IMG/VR virus record: IMGVR_UViG_3300027843_000003
Location: 1-38,085 of that record
Length of the DNA: 38,085 nucleotides
Source of the DNA: a virus
Strand: one strand, 5' to 3'
Part shown: piece by piece, positions 1 to 6,278 of the stretch
Numbering within the stretch: position 1 is the first letter of the stretch
How the letters are laid out: the number at the start of each line of letters is the position of its first letter
Notes under the pieces: model-generated
Told to the model about the DNA's origin: nothing
Databases searched by the model: none
What the model saw: only the letters and a program-made list of their open reading frames with translations
Made by a program: the position numbers and the translations under genes

Positions 1-99
1 GTAGTAGCAACTTCGGTATTGTCGGGTGGTATTTATTCAGAGGTTAAACCTTCGGAAGTAAAGATTTTGACCGATAGCAAAAATGAGATTACAACAGAC
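1..99. repeat. 99-bp direct terminal repeat, left copy (circularity signature)
   Basis: These 99 bases are repeated exactly at the right end of the window. The reading frame of the fiber gene continues in phase across the join. An exact overlap of this size at both contig ends is what a de Bruijn assembler leaves on a circular or circularly permuted molecule. I read it as an assembly overlap and not a biological attachment site. Confidence 0.95.
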
Positions 100-987
100 G
101 GAACGTATCAAGTAAAATATATCGACATCTTAGAAAAATACGATATTGTTGATTTTCCAAGCATGATACTAAACCTTACAGCGAATAGACCAGTTGGAGG
201 ATATTTAACCCAACCCGATTTCAATAATGTGGCAAATACATTGTTGCTATTTTCGATGTCGATAAATTATAGATTTACAGAAAACGGGAATACGGTTGTA
301 TCGACCAATTTTAGAACGTATAAGAAGCTGAAATTCAGTTCGCACGGATTCGTTCAAGCGGGTGCTTTAACTTCGGGGAATTTATATTGCCCTAAAAGTT
401 TACCAATTTCGGACGGTGTTACAACCTATGATTTTAGAAAGATATGTAATTGGACAACACCGCCCGCATCCTCTATTTATCTTTCTCCCGCATATTGGGA
501 AAACCCTCTTTCGCCTCCAGACCGTGTAGTCAATATGAACGCAACGGCTAATATGCAATACGGATATATTACGGATAGGGGGATAGAATCAAGCCGAAAA
601 GACGTAATCTATAACGCAATGTTTTTCTACACATCTAGGAAATTATATCCTGTTGGTGTTGGTCTTGCAGCCGATACGATTTTAGAAGCTAACCAATTCT
701 ATTCAGCCGTTGCCTTTCGATCAACTACAAACCCCACATTAAACCCAGTAGGAAGGACGAACTATTCATATATTGAAGTTGGAAGTGACGTTTTTCTGTA
801 CCTAGATTATCACGGTGCTTTAAATGATTCGATTATTCCACAGGATGAATGGATAGGCAAAAAGATTACCGTAGTAGAATCAAATGCAAGAGCCGCAATT
901 ATTGGCGATGTCGTTGCATCAAGGATTGAAGTTACAAGCACGGCAGATGCTAACAATAATGGATTTATAGTTTTAAAACTCACCTAA
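1..987 (+). CDS. Long tail fiber / baseplate protein, C-terminal part (starts at 35971)
   Basis: This is the last third of the 1000-residue protein that begins at 35971. An internal ATG at 19 exists, but the frame is open upstream through base 1 and continues from 37987, so 19 is not the true start. The segment is beta-prone and rich in Asn, Thr and Tyr, compatible with a receptor-binding or fiber-tip domain. No intramolecular chaperone or enzyme motif was recognised. The stop at 985-987 is followed within 12 bases by the next small gene. Confidence 0.8.
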   Translation, partial: VVATSVLSGGIYSEVKPSEVKILTDSKNEITTDGTYQVKYIDILEKYDIVDFPSMILNLTANRPVGGYLTQPDFNNVANTLLLFSMSINYRFTENGNTVVSTNFRTYKKLKFSSHGFVQAGALTSGNLYCPKSLPISDGVTTYDFRKICNWTTPPASSIYLSPAYWENPLSPPDRVVNMNATANMQYGYITDRGIESSRKDVIYNAMFFYTSRKLYPVGVGLAADTILEANQFYSAVAFRSTTNPTLNPVGRTNYSYIEVGSDVFLYLDYHGALNDSIIPQDEWIGKKITVVESNARAAIIGDVVASRIEVTSTADANNNGFIVLKLT

Positions 988-998
988 CCCCACCCAAA

Positions 999-1085
999 AT
1001 GAAAACCCACCTAGACGATGACGGTAGCCAACAATTGCCACCCGATGAACCAACGCCAACCACGCCACTACCTAAAAAGCCGTAG
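999..1085 (+). CDS. Tiny proline/threonine-rich protein (28 aa)
   Basis: ATG at 999, stop at 1083-1085, between the fiber stop (987) and the membrane protein start (1088). The product starts acidic (three Asp in a row) and ends in a Pro/Thr-rich tail with two Lys. It fills the gap with almost no spacer, which supports translation, but it is so short that chance cannot be excluded. Function unknown. Confidence 0.4.
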   Translation: MKTHLDDDGSQQLPPDEPTPTTPLPKKP

Positions 1086-1087
1086 CA

Positions 1088-1483
1088 ATGATTAAGTTTG
1101 AAAAGTACTACCCTATAATCGCAAACATCTATTTGCTTTCCGTCCATCTACTTTGGAAATGGTTCGCATTTGATATTCGGGATTATACGGCTGTACTTTT
1201 CGGCTTTTCGTTTTTCCCTTGGTTGATGATATATGGATATTCAAAAGCACATTATTTTTGCTTATGGCATAGGATACTACTTCTAAATATTCTACTACAC
1301 GGCATTTTATATTCAACAAATTACTTTCTAAATAAGTGCGGATATGAAATGTTACAAGTTTTTTATGTTACTTTGTGGGTAACAGTTTTAACCCTAATTG
1401 TCGCTACATTACTATACTTCAAAAATGGATGCTACACTACAAAGATTAACAAGAGGGTTAGAAAAACTCATCCTAGAAATTAA
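1088..1483 (+). CDS. Integral membrane protein, about four transmembrane segments (131 aa)
   Basis: ATG at 1088, two bases after the previous stop. Four hydrophobic stretches are visible at roughly residues 8-27, 34-50, 62-80 and 90-110, followed by a basic tail (RVRKTHPR). It opens the lysis-associated cluster, so a role at the inner membrane during lysis (holin or antiholin partner) is possible, but the 77-residue protein at 2631 is a better holin candidate. No family recognised. The C-terminal codons overlap the start of the next frame at 1425. Confidence 0.7.
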   Translation: MIKFEKYYPIIANIYLLSVHLLWKWFAFDIRDYTAVLFGFSFFPWLMIYGYSKAHYFCLWHRILLLNILLHGILYSTNYFLNKCGYEMLQVFYVTLWVTVLTLIVATLLYFKNGCYTTKINKRVRKTHPRN

Positions 1484-1658
1484 GTGCGGGAAATGCGACC
1501 GCATGAACGAAACACAGTATAAACGATTTCTCAACGGATTATCAATCATTATTGAAGTTGAGTCAGAAATGGAAAAAGATGGAAGTGCTAGAAATATTGA
1601 AAGTCGTAGGAAGTGCAATTGGAGGCGGTGGATTAATGCTTTTCTTCGTAAAGGCTAA
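1425..1658 (+). CDS. Small basic protein overlapping both neighbours (77 aa)
   Basis: An ATG at 1425 is used because the frame upstream offers only a TTG. It overlaps the membrane protein by 59 bases and the following gene by 80 bases, in a different frame from each. The product has a helical N-terminal half and an Arg/Lys/Trp-rich end. Without it, 95 bases between the flanking genes would be empty, which favours a real gene. The long overlap with the 1579 gene is odd. Function unknown. Confidence 0.5.
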   Translation: MDATLQRLTRGLEKLILEIKCGKCDRMNETQYKRFLNGLSIIIEVESEMEKDGSARNIESRRKCNWRRWINAFLRKG

Positions 1659-2061
1659 GAACCGATGGATTAATGCAGGAAGCGACAAGCAAGATGCTGA
1701 AACGGCAAAGATTAAATTAGAAACGGAATTATTGGATGATGAATCTAGCCTTACTATTTTAGGGCAATCGTTCAACGACCTTGTTAAAATTTACGATGCC
1801 AAGTTCAAAGCACAATCCGACTTATTCGATATTAAATTTGAAACCGTTACATTCCAATACAATCAAATCAAGCTCGAAATGGATACAATGAAAGCACATT
1901 TTGAGGAAAAGGAAAAAGGATTCATAGAAAGGGAAATAGTTTATAAATTGGATATTGAACTATTACAGATTCACAAACTTTGTGCCGAAGAAATGAAAAA
2001 ATGCCCCGATTTCAAAACGTGCCCAGGTGCTATACTTTACCATAAACTACTAAACAAATGA
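1579..2061 (+). CDS. Membrane-anchored coiled-coil protein (160 aa)
   Basis: The ATG at 1579 is chosen over an upstream TTG (1552) because it begins directly before a membrane segment. Residues about 8-25 are a Gly-rich hydrophobic helix ending in FFVKAK. The rest is long, charged and helical, with heptad-like spacing and Met/Glu/Lys-rich stretches at about 60-140. A short C-terminal part contains three Cys (residues about 141-155). The anchor-plus-coil layout resembles accessory lysis proteins or i-spanin-like proteins, but a spanin of another type is present at 4333, so the role stays open. The stop overlaps the start of the endolysin candidate (ATGA at 2058). Confidence 0.7.
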   Translation: MEVLEILKVVGSAIGGGGLMLFFVKAKNRWINAGSDKQDAETAKIKLETELLDDESSLTILGQSFNDLVKIYDAKFKAQSDLFDIKFETVTFQYNQIKLEMDTMKAHFEEKEKGFIEREIVYKLDIELLQIHKLCAEEMKKCPDFKTCPGAILYHKLLNK

Positions 2062-2507
2062 AAACAATCGAACTACAATTAAACCGCATTGCAAAGAACC
2101 ATCTTTACACCATTGGTAAACTATACATACAAAACCAATACTTTGCGGATACCTTAGAGGATACCGTTAGATTATTGGTTGATAAAAACAATGATGGGGA
2201 TTTTGATGATTCGGGCGAAGGCAAGGTTTACGGAAAAACAGCAATACAAGAAGGTAGGTACAAAGTAATATTCACAATGTCCACACGGTTCAAAAAGTTG
2301 ATGCCTTTATTGGTGGACGTTCATGGATTCGGTGGTGTACGCATTCATTCAGGCAATAAACCCGAAGATACCGAAGGTTGTATTCTAATTGGCAAGAACA
2401 CGATCAAGGGACAATTAACAGATTCAAGGCTTTGGACGGATGCTTTATATTCTAAGTTGCAAGGCTATATTTCGGACGGTTACGAAATCTACATAACAAT
2501 CAAATGA
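2058..2507 (+). CDS. DUF5675 protein, L,D-transpeptidase-like endolysin candidate
   Basis: The N-terminal pattern (initial beta strands with TIGKLYI and DTLEDT) and the motif RIHSGN...DTEGCI match the DUF5675 family, common in Bacteroidota phages and related to YkuD-like L,D-transpeptidase folds. The likely active-site residues are His97 and Cys108. The family's lytic activity is inferred from fold and gene context and is not universally shown. Residues 42-54 form an Asp-rich loop (DKNNDGDFDDSGE) resembling a calcium-binding EF-hand loop inserted before the core. At 149 residues it has the usual family length. It is translationally coupled to its neighbours at both ends and sits beside the holin candidate. 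Confidence 0.85.
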   Translation: MKTIELQLNRIAKNHLYTIGKLYIQNQYFADTLEDTVRLLVDKNNDGDFDDSGEGKVYGKTAIQEGRYKVIFTMSTRFKKLMPLLVDVHGFGGVRIHSGNKPEDTEGCILIGKNTIKGQLTDSRLWTDALYSKLQGYISDGYEIYITIK

Positions 2508-2641
2508 GAATCCCCTGGCATCGCTTCACAAACATTGGAATCAACCGAGAAGATTTAAAGGTCGTATTCTACTTTTTGAAGGTTGCCAATAATTATGAGA
2601 AGTTAGATCTACTCACTAAAGAAATGGAAAATGAAAACTAA
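2504..2641 (+). CDS. Small protein in lysis cluster (45 aa)
   Basis: The ATG at 2504 overlaps the stop of the DUF5675 gene (ATGA), and its stop at 2639-2641 overlaps the start of the holin candidate. This tight coupling on both sides is good evidence of translation despite the short length. The product is Arg/Lys/Phe-rich at the N-terminus and ends in an acidic tail, with no membrane segment. Function unknown. Confidence 0.65.
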   Translation: MRIPWHRFTNIGINREDLKVVFYFLKVANNYEKLDLLTKEMENEN

Positions 2642-2864
2642 AGAAATATTTCAGTACATTCTTGCAGGTATTATCGTAGTGTTCTTTTTCGCTACGGTTA
2701 TACTTCTTATTGTTATTCCCGTTCCCGCTGACAATCAACAGAACTTGAACATTGTCTTAGGTGCTTTAATTGGAGTCTTTACAGCCGTAATCGGTTACTT
2801 CTTTGGTTCGTCCATTGGTTCGGCAAAAAAGACAGACTTAATGAATGAAAAGAAACTGACTTAA
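2631..2864 (+). CDS. Holin candidate, two transmembrane segments (77 aa)
   Basis: Two strong hydrophobic segments at residues about 10-31 and 41-63 are joined by a short polar turn (PADNQQN) and followed by a charged tail rich in Lys. The second segment ends in FFGSSIGSAKKTDL, a pattern common in small phage holins. Size, topology and position directly after the endolysin candidate support a holin that would permeabilise the inner membrane at lysis timing. Known for the family: two-helix holins of 70-100 residues. Inferred here: the actual function. Confidence 0.65.
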   Translation: MKTKEIFQYILAGIIVVFFFATVILLIVIPVPADNQQNLNIVLGALIGVFTAVIGYFFGSSIGSAKKTDLMNEKKLT

Positions 2865-2875
2865 TATAAAATATT

Positions 2876-4351
2876 ATGGCACTAATCAACTTTTACAAGG
2901 ATTACGACATTTGGGTTTTAGGTAATAACCGACTAGCCGCAAAAACTTGTCAAGCTGAATGGATTGGAGTTAAGGAGTTTGTCAGCATCTACCTATTGGA
3001 GGGGCACGAACTACTCGAAGCGGGTAAGCCTAGCGACTTTTGCGACATAACGGGAACAGCGTACACCAATGGTGCTGCTTTTGAAAATGCAACGGATGAG
3101 TTTTTTGCAGGGGTTTTAGTTCCTACGATTCAGGGAACGGTAAGCCTTGGTAGCTTGCCCGATGTACAGAACACAACAGTTACTCCACTATTAGCCAATG
3201 CCACATTTACGGGAGAATGGGTGGATGCAAGCGTATTCGGAACGGTGACGGTGAGTGTTAAATCTGATGTTGGTAGTGCTGTTGATGGATTGAAGATTGA
3301 ATATTCGTGCGATAAGGCAAATGTAATCCAAGACGATCACTATACTATATTCGCAGGATTAGGCAAGGTCTTCACTCAAACACCTACAAATAGGTACTAC
3401 CGTGTGAAATATACCAACGGTGCAATTAATCAGACTTCGTTTTGCCTAGAATCGATTTGCAGGACGGCAGCCATCAAGAATAGTTCACACAGAATCAGCG
3501 ATAGTATTGTAGGGGATGACGATGTGGAGTTGGTCAAATCTGTAATTTCTGGATTAAGGGATGACCAAACCTTTGGTAATGCTATCCTAGACAATGAGAA
3601 CAGGGTGCAAGTATCATCACAGCCTTATTTGTACGGAATAGCAGAGCAATCAATCTCAGGTCATACGGCATTATTGAAGTTTGGCACACGATCCGCAATA
3701 CTAGCCAATACGCAATCCACCATTTGGGAGGGAACGGCAGCCCTATACCAATACCTAACCGTTGCAGAAACTTTGAGCGTTGTCAGTTCACAAGCGGCAG
3801 ATGCGGCACTAGGAACTGGAGTCAGAACGATGACCCTATACGGTGAGGATATTAATTTCAACGAGATTTCCGAAGTCATCACAATGACGGGAGTAACACC
3901 CGTAGTTACAACGCGGTCATTCTTTAGGATATTCCGTGCCATTTCATCCACTTGCGGAACAAGCAGGACGAACGTAGGCAATATAACTATTACAAGTTCT
4001 GTTTCAGCCTTACAGCTTGTTTACATACCCGCAGGCGATGGTCAAACCTTGATGACACTTTGGACTGTACCACTAGGAAAGGTCGCTTATATCACACAGA
4101 TAACAGCCTCCAATGATTCGGGCAAGGGTGCAAGGTTCTCACTATACACTAGGCAGATGGATGGAGGTATTCTCTATCCTTGGGTAATCAAATACCGTGC
4201 TTACTTGACGGGCGGCAATAATGTTGTTCCGTTCAACATTCCTTTTAAGATTACAGAAAAAACAGATATAGAAATTCGCTTCACTACTGACACCAACGCA
4301 GGGACAACCCGTGGCGGTGCAACATTTGAATTATGGTACGAAAATATTTAA
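2876..4351 (+). CDS. Putative virion structural protein / adhesin (491 aa)
   Basis: ATG at 2876, 11 bases after the holin candidate. The protein is rich in Thr, Ser, Ala and Val, with alternating beta-prone stretches and no membrane or catalytic motif. Its composition resembles phage tail-tip or capsid-decorating proteins seen in aquatic phages. A possible two-part build is visible: an N-terminal third (residues 1-200) with several Cys, and a C-terminal jelly-roll-like part ending in FELWYENI. Its place between holin and spanin genes is typical for late host-recognition proteins in compact phages. The exact role is not recognised. Confidence 0.65.
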   Translation: MALINFYKDYDIWVLGNNRLAAKTCQAEWIGVKEFVSIYLLEGHELLEAGKPSDFCDITGTAYTNGAAFENATDEFFAGVLVPTIQGTVSLGSLPDVQNTTVTPLLANATFTGEWVDASVFGTVTVSVKSDVGSAVDGLKIEYSCDKANVIQDDHYTIFAGLGKVFTQTPTNRYYRVKYTNGAINQTSFCLESICRTAAIKNSSHRISDSIVGDDDVELVKSVISGLRDDQTFGNAILDNENRVQVSSQPYLYGIAEQSISGHTALLKFGTRSAILANTQSTIWEGTAALYQYLTVAETLSVVSSQAADAALGTGVRTMTLYGEDINFNEISEVITMTGVTPVVTTRSFFRIFRAISSTCGTSRTNVGNITITSSVSALQLVYIPAGDGQTLMTLWTVPLGKVAYITQITASNDSGKGARFSLYTRQMDGGILYPWVIKYRAYLTGGNNVVPFNIPFKITEKTDIEIRFTTDTNAGTTRGGATFELWYENI

Positions 4352-4857
4352 CCCTTTCATTGGTGGTATTGCTTGGAAGTTGTGCCCCGAAAATCATTCT
4401 TACATCAACTGAATACGTTAAGGTAGAAGTACACGATACTACTTTATATCCTAAACTTGTTCCGTATGATTCAAGCGTAAAAATTAAGGACACCGCATCA
4501 AGGCTAGAAAACCCGTATGCCGTTTCCTATGCCATGTTTTCCGATGGGTATCTTTCGCACTCTTTAAGGATAAAGGATATAGCCGTTCCCTTAACTGTTT
4601 CCGTGCCCACTACGACCATAACGACCGTAAAGCAGGTAAATGTACTAACTAAGGAACAAGCGGCTAAAATCAAAGCCTATGACGGTTTAATTAAGGATAA
4701 AAAGGACTTGACTATTAAGGTGGACAAACTCCAAGCATCCGACAAGGCAAAGACCGCAAAGATTTGGCGATTAGTCTGTATTATCGCATTGCTTACCATT
4801 TGGACATTACGAAAGCCGATTATTTGGCTAGCATCCAAGGCGATTAAGCCGATATAA
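4333..4857 (+). CDS. Unimolecular spanin (u-spanin) candidate
   Basis: The start at 4333 overlaps the previous gene by 19 bases. Residues 1-17 form a lipoprotein signal ending in the lipobox LLGSC, so Cys17 should be lipidated and held in the outer membrane. A single hydrophobic segment at about residues 143-160 near the C-terminus can span the inner membrane. Between them lie beta-prone Thr/Val-rich sequence and a helical Lys/Asp-rich linker (about 105-140). An N-terminal lipobox plus a C-terminal transmembrane helix is the defining layout of u-spanins such as T1 gp11, which fuse outer and inner membranes in the last step of lysis. It is the last gene before the terminator at 4880. Assignment rests on topology and context only. 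Confidence 0.7.
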   Translation: MVRKYLTLSLVVLLGSCAPKIILTSTEYVKVEVHDTTLYPKLVPYDSSVKIKDTASRLENPYAVSYAMFSDGYLSHSLRIKDIAVPLTVSVPTTTITTVKQVNVLTKEQAAKIKAYDGLIKDKKDLTIKVDKLQASDKAKTAKIWRLVCIIALLTIWTLRKPIIWLASKAIKPI

Positions 4858-4879
4858 CCCACCACAACCCAACAATTTG

Positions 4880-4910
4880 CCCGCTATTTCATAGATTTAG
4901 CGGGTTTTTT
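4880..4910 (+). terminator. Rho-independent terminator closing the late/lysis transcript
   Basis: The arms CCCGCTA (4880-4886) and TAGCGGG (4898-4904) form a perfect 7-bp stem with an 11-base loop, followed by six T. It lies 23 bases after the u-spanin stop and separates late genes from the early promoter region. Confidence 0.85.
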
Positions 4911-4950
4911 GTGCCTATATTGACATAAATTTGCAAAGATTAACATTTGA

Positions 4951-4994
4951 ACTGAAATATTTAACATACTTATGTGTTGTTATACTGAAATATT
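4951..4994 (+). promoter_or_regulatory. Direct repeats of an 11-bp operator-like element
   Basis: ACTGAAATATT occurs at 4951-4961 and 4984-4994, 33 bp apart (about three helical turns), with the second copy inside the promoter spacer. Ten of the 11 bases occur again in the promoter at 10533 in the same position relative to the -33 element. This suggests a shared activator or repressor site; the binding protein is unknown. Confidence 0.55.
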
Positions 4995-5006
4995 GCATTA
5001 CATTTG
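4977..5006 (+). promoter_or_regulatory. Bacteroidota-type promoter P1 of the RNA/early region
   Basis: A TTG at 4977-4979 and TAcaTTTG at 4999-5006 are separated by 19 bases, fitting the -33/-7 pattern of the Bacteroidota primary sigma factor. Transcription should begin near 5010-5014. The sequence around it is nearly the same as the promoter at 10533-10562. CATTTGTC (5001-5008) has its inverted copy GACAAATG at 5039-5046, flanking the start point, which could serve as an operator or as a 5' hairpin. Confidence 0.75.
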
Positions 5007-5011
5007 TCCTA

Positions 5012-5267
5012 TCAAAAACGGTGAAAGCCAAAGCGTTTGACAAATGACATTCGGGACATACAAAGCCACCTAGTAAAGCGGGAAACAAGTCGTAGGAGAT
5101 TGCGGAAAGCGGGGAAGTGGTAAGCCACTAATAAGTGATGGATGCGATTCTGAAGTAAGACGTTGCGAAAGCCGAAAGGTAGAACGTAAATGCAAACAGA
5201 ATGAAATATCCACATCGGGAGAGCCGTAGCATCAAAGCAAGTGTGGAACAAACTAATAACAATTACA
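5012..5267 (+). ncRNA. Structured untranslated RNA / long leader downstream of P1
   Basis: About 255 bases follow promoter P1 without a plausible gene on either strand. Many short complementary arms are visible: GGT/GCC closing a GAAA loop (5020-5029), AGTGG/CCACT (5116-5120 with 5125-5129), ATTCTG/CAGAAT (5147-5152 with 5197-5202) enclosing ACGTT/AACGT (5160-5164 with 5183-5187) and CC-GAAA-GG (5172-5179), and TCCACA/TGTGGA (5209-5214 with 5242-5247). The sequence is purine-rich with repeated GAAA loops, as in tetraloop-rich structured RNAs. It matches no RNA class I can name. It could be the leader of the gene at 5268 or a processed small RNA. Confidence 0.5.
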
Positions 5268-5531
5268 ATGACAGAAACAGAAATCAAGCGATTGAATAAA
5301 GGGGCAAGGATACGACCTATTGACGGTGTGAAATGCCACTCAATTTATAAAAAAGGCGGGTTGCTAATATTTCAACCTCCAGAAGAATGCAAAGGCAACG
5401 AATTTACATACGGTATAGAAGTTGCAAAGGGCTATTGCTTTGAGTTTAAAGCTAATGAACTTGAAAAAATACCTAATAAGGTGAACACAATTAAGAAAAG
5501 ATTCGTATCTTTGGTACGCTTAACACTTTAA
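5268..5531 (+). CDS. Hypothetical protein downstream of structured leader (87 aa)
   Basis: The ATG at 5268 is preferred over an upstream GTG at 5241, which lies inside a predicted RNA stem. The product is small and Lys/Glu-rich with a beta-prone middle (GLLIFQPPEE, TYGIEVAKGYCFEF) and three Cys. It resembles the many small early proteins of Bacteroidota phages but no family was recognised. Its last codons overlap the promoter-like site at 5506 and the first arm of the next RNA, so the end of the gene is shared with regulatory sequence. Confidence 0.65.
   Translation: MTETEIKRLNKGARIRPIDGVKCHSIYKKGGLLIFQPPEECKGNEFTYGIEVAKGYCFEFKANELEKIPNKVNTIKKRFVSLVRLTL
5506..5513 (+). promoter_or_regulatory. 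-7 promoter element before the small RNA
   Basis: TAtcTTTG matches the Bacteroidota -7 consensus and would place a transcription start at about 5518-5521, exactly at the first base of the 10-bp arm of the following RNA. No convincing -33 TTG is seen at the usual distance, so activity is less certain than for P1. Confidence 0.5.
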
Positions 5532-5617
5532 TTACTTGTGGTATGTGGCATAAAGAAGCCCTATCAGTACATAAACCGCAAGGAGAGTGTTAAGCAACTG
5601 ATAGGGTTTTTCTTTTT
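5518..5617 (+). ncRNA. Compact RNA with two interleaved 10-bp stems (pseudoknot or attenuator)
   Basis: Arm A GCTTAACACT (5518-5527) pairs perfectly with A' AGTGTTAAGC (5586-5595). Arm B CCCTATCAGT (5559-5568) pairs perfectly with B' ACTGATAGGG (5597-5606). The order A-B-A'-B' is interleaved, so the two helices form a pseudoknot or are alternatives. B-B' is followed by a T-rich run, so it also works as a terminator. With a start at about 5519 the product would be a small RNA of about 95 nt whose 5' end is base-paired. No known class recognised. Confidence 0.6.
5559..5617 (+). terminator. Rho-independent terminator (stem B-B')
   Basis: The perfect 10-bp stem 5559-5568 / 5597-5606 is followed by a T-rich tract (5607-5617, one C). 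The 28-base loop is long and contains arm A' of the competing helix, so termination may depend on which helix forms. Confidence 0.65.
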
Positions 5618-5903
5618 GCTACATCCGTTTTATATCTAGTTGTACGGAAGTTAAATATTTACAACGAGCCTTGTATTAGGCAAACCGACATTGAGGAATC
5701 TCTACTGAAATCTAGCAACGTTTGAAAGGTAACGACTAGGACTGCACAGTTTGCAATAACGAGTAGAGGGCTTGCAGGATAGCTAAGTTCCGAGTGCCGA
5801 CCAACTTTTAGAATACGTTCTATTTTGGTTCAACCCTAACACTAAGAGTGTGCAGGAGTAAACCTTCCTACCTTAATAAATTCACAAACTAAAACCATAC
5901 ACA
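5618..5903 (+). other. Gene-free stretch with further RNA-like structure
   Basis: This 286-base stretch has no plausible gene on either strand. Paired arms are visible: GTTGTA/TACAAC (5639-5644 with 5660-5665), CTCTACT/AGTAGAG (5700-5706 with 5762-5768) enclosing CTAG/CTAG (5712-5715 with 5736-5739) and TGCA/TGCA (5743-5746 with 5752-5755), and ACACT/AGTGT with a 3-base loop (5839-5843 with 5847-5851). It may be the 5' leader of the gene at 5904 or a separate RNA. No promoter was found at its start, so it may depend on readthrough of the terminator at 5559-5617. Confidence 0.45.
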
Positions 5904-6131
5904 ATGAAGAAATCAGATTTAGTACTAGGCAAAGAGTACATGACAAAGCCCGACAACATTAAAGCTTTCTATGTAGGGGACAATACTAACGGTTCACCGA
6001 TATTTGAGCTATCAGAAAGGAAGCAATACGATGGTGTGCCTATTGCCAAATACGAAGGCATTAAAAGTATCGCTTCGGGCGTTGCATGGTGTTTTAACGG
6101 ACTAGAAAACCAATTTCACGAAATAATTTAA
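5904..6131 (+). CDS. Hypothetical early protein (75 aa)
   Basis: ATG at 5904 after an A-rich stretch. The product is a small globular-looking protein with a beta-prone core (KEYMTKPDNIKAFYVG, PIFELSE) and no Cys cluster or membrane segment. It is the first of a run of six tiny genes lying before the recombination ATPase. No family recognised. Confidence 0.65.
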   Translation: MKKSDLVLGKEYMTKPDNIKAFYVGDNTNGSPIFELSERKQYDGVPIAKYEGIKSIASGVAWCFNGLENQFHEII

Positions 6132-6134
6132 TCT

Positions 6135-6275
6135 ATGAATTGGACATACAGCGGAAGCGAACAATTAGACCCACCTTACTACGATGAGGACGAAATACAG
6201 TCCGACATTGAATTGCAGGAGGAGGCAGACGAGGAAAAGCGACAGTATATGAATGAAATAGCACAATACGATTAA
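6135..6275 (+). CDS. Small acidic protein (46 aa)
   Basis: ATG at 6135, three bases after the previous stop; stop at 6273-6275. The product is strongly acidic (about 15 Asp/Glu of 46) with several Tyr and only two basic residues. That charge is reminiscent of small DNA-mimic inhibitors, but the length and lack of a recognised family make this only a thought. Position in a tight run of genes (3-4 base gaps) supports translation. Confidence 0.55.
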   Translation: MNWTYSGSEQLDPPYYDEDEIQSDIELQEEADEEKRQYMNEIAQYD

Positions 6276-6278
6276 GCC

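Noticed and set aside
1-99. Attachment site or true terminal redundancy
   Set aside because: The repeat lies inside the coding sequence of the fiber gene, there is no integrase, and exactly 99 bases is a usual assembler overlap length. Circular assembly is the simpler explanation.
4926-4933. TAaaTTTG as a further promoter just after the late terminator
   Set aside because: The -7 consensus is present, but no TTG lies at the proper distance upstream (the nearest candidates are 7 or 17 bases away). P1 some 70 bases downstream is complete.
5206-5250. Replication origin from TCCACA/TGTGGA, similar to parts of DnaA boxes
   Set aside because: Only single imperfect matches were seen, no cluster of boxes and no adjoining AT-rich unwinding region with iterons. 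The pair is better explained as an RNA stem.
5012-5287. A 91-residue frame on the reverse strand across the structured leader
   Set aside because: It opposes all neighbouring genes, has no promoter or coupling, and its translation is an irregular hydrophobic/His/Arg-rich mix. The stem pairs give a better account of this stretch.
5012-5903. Group I or group II intron in the RNA-like region
   Set aside because: Short pieces such as GCGGGAAAC and TAACGACTAG resemble intron core elements, but the matching partner strand for P7 and a domain V-like hairpin were not found. No interrupted gene, reverse transcriptase or homing endonuclease is present.
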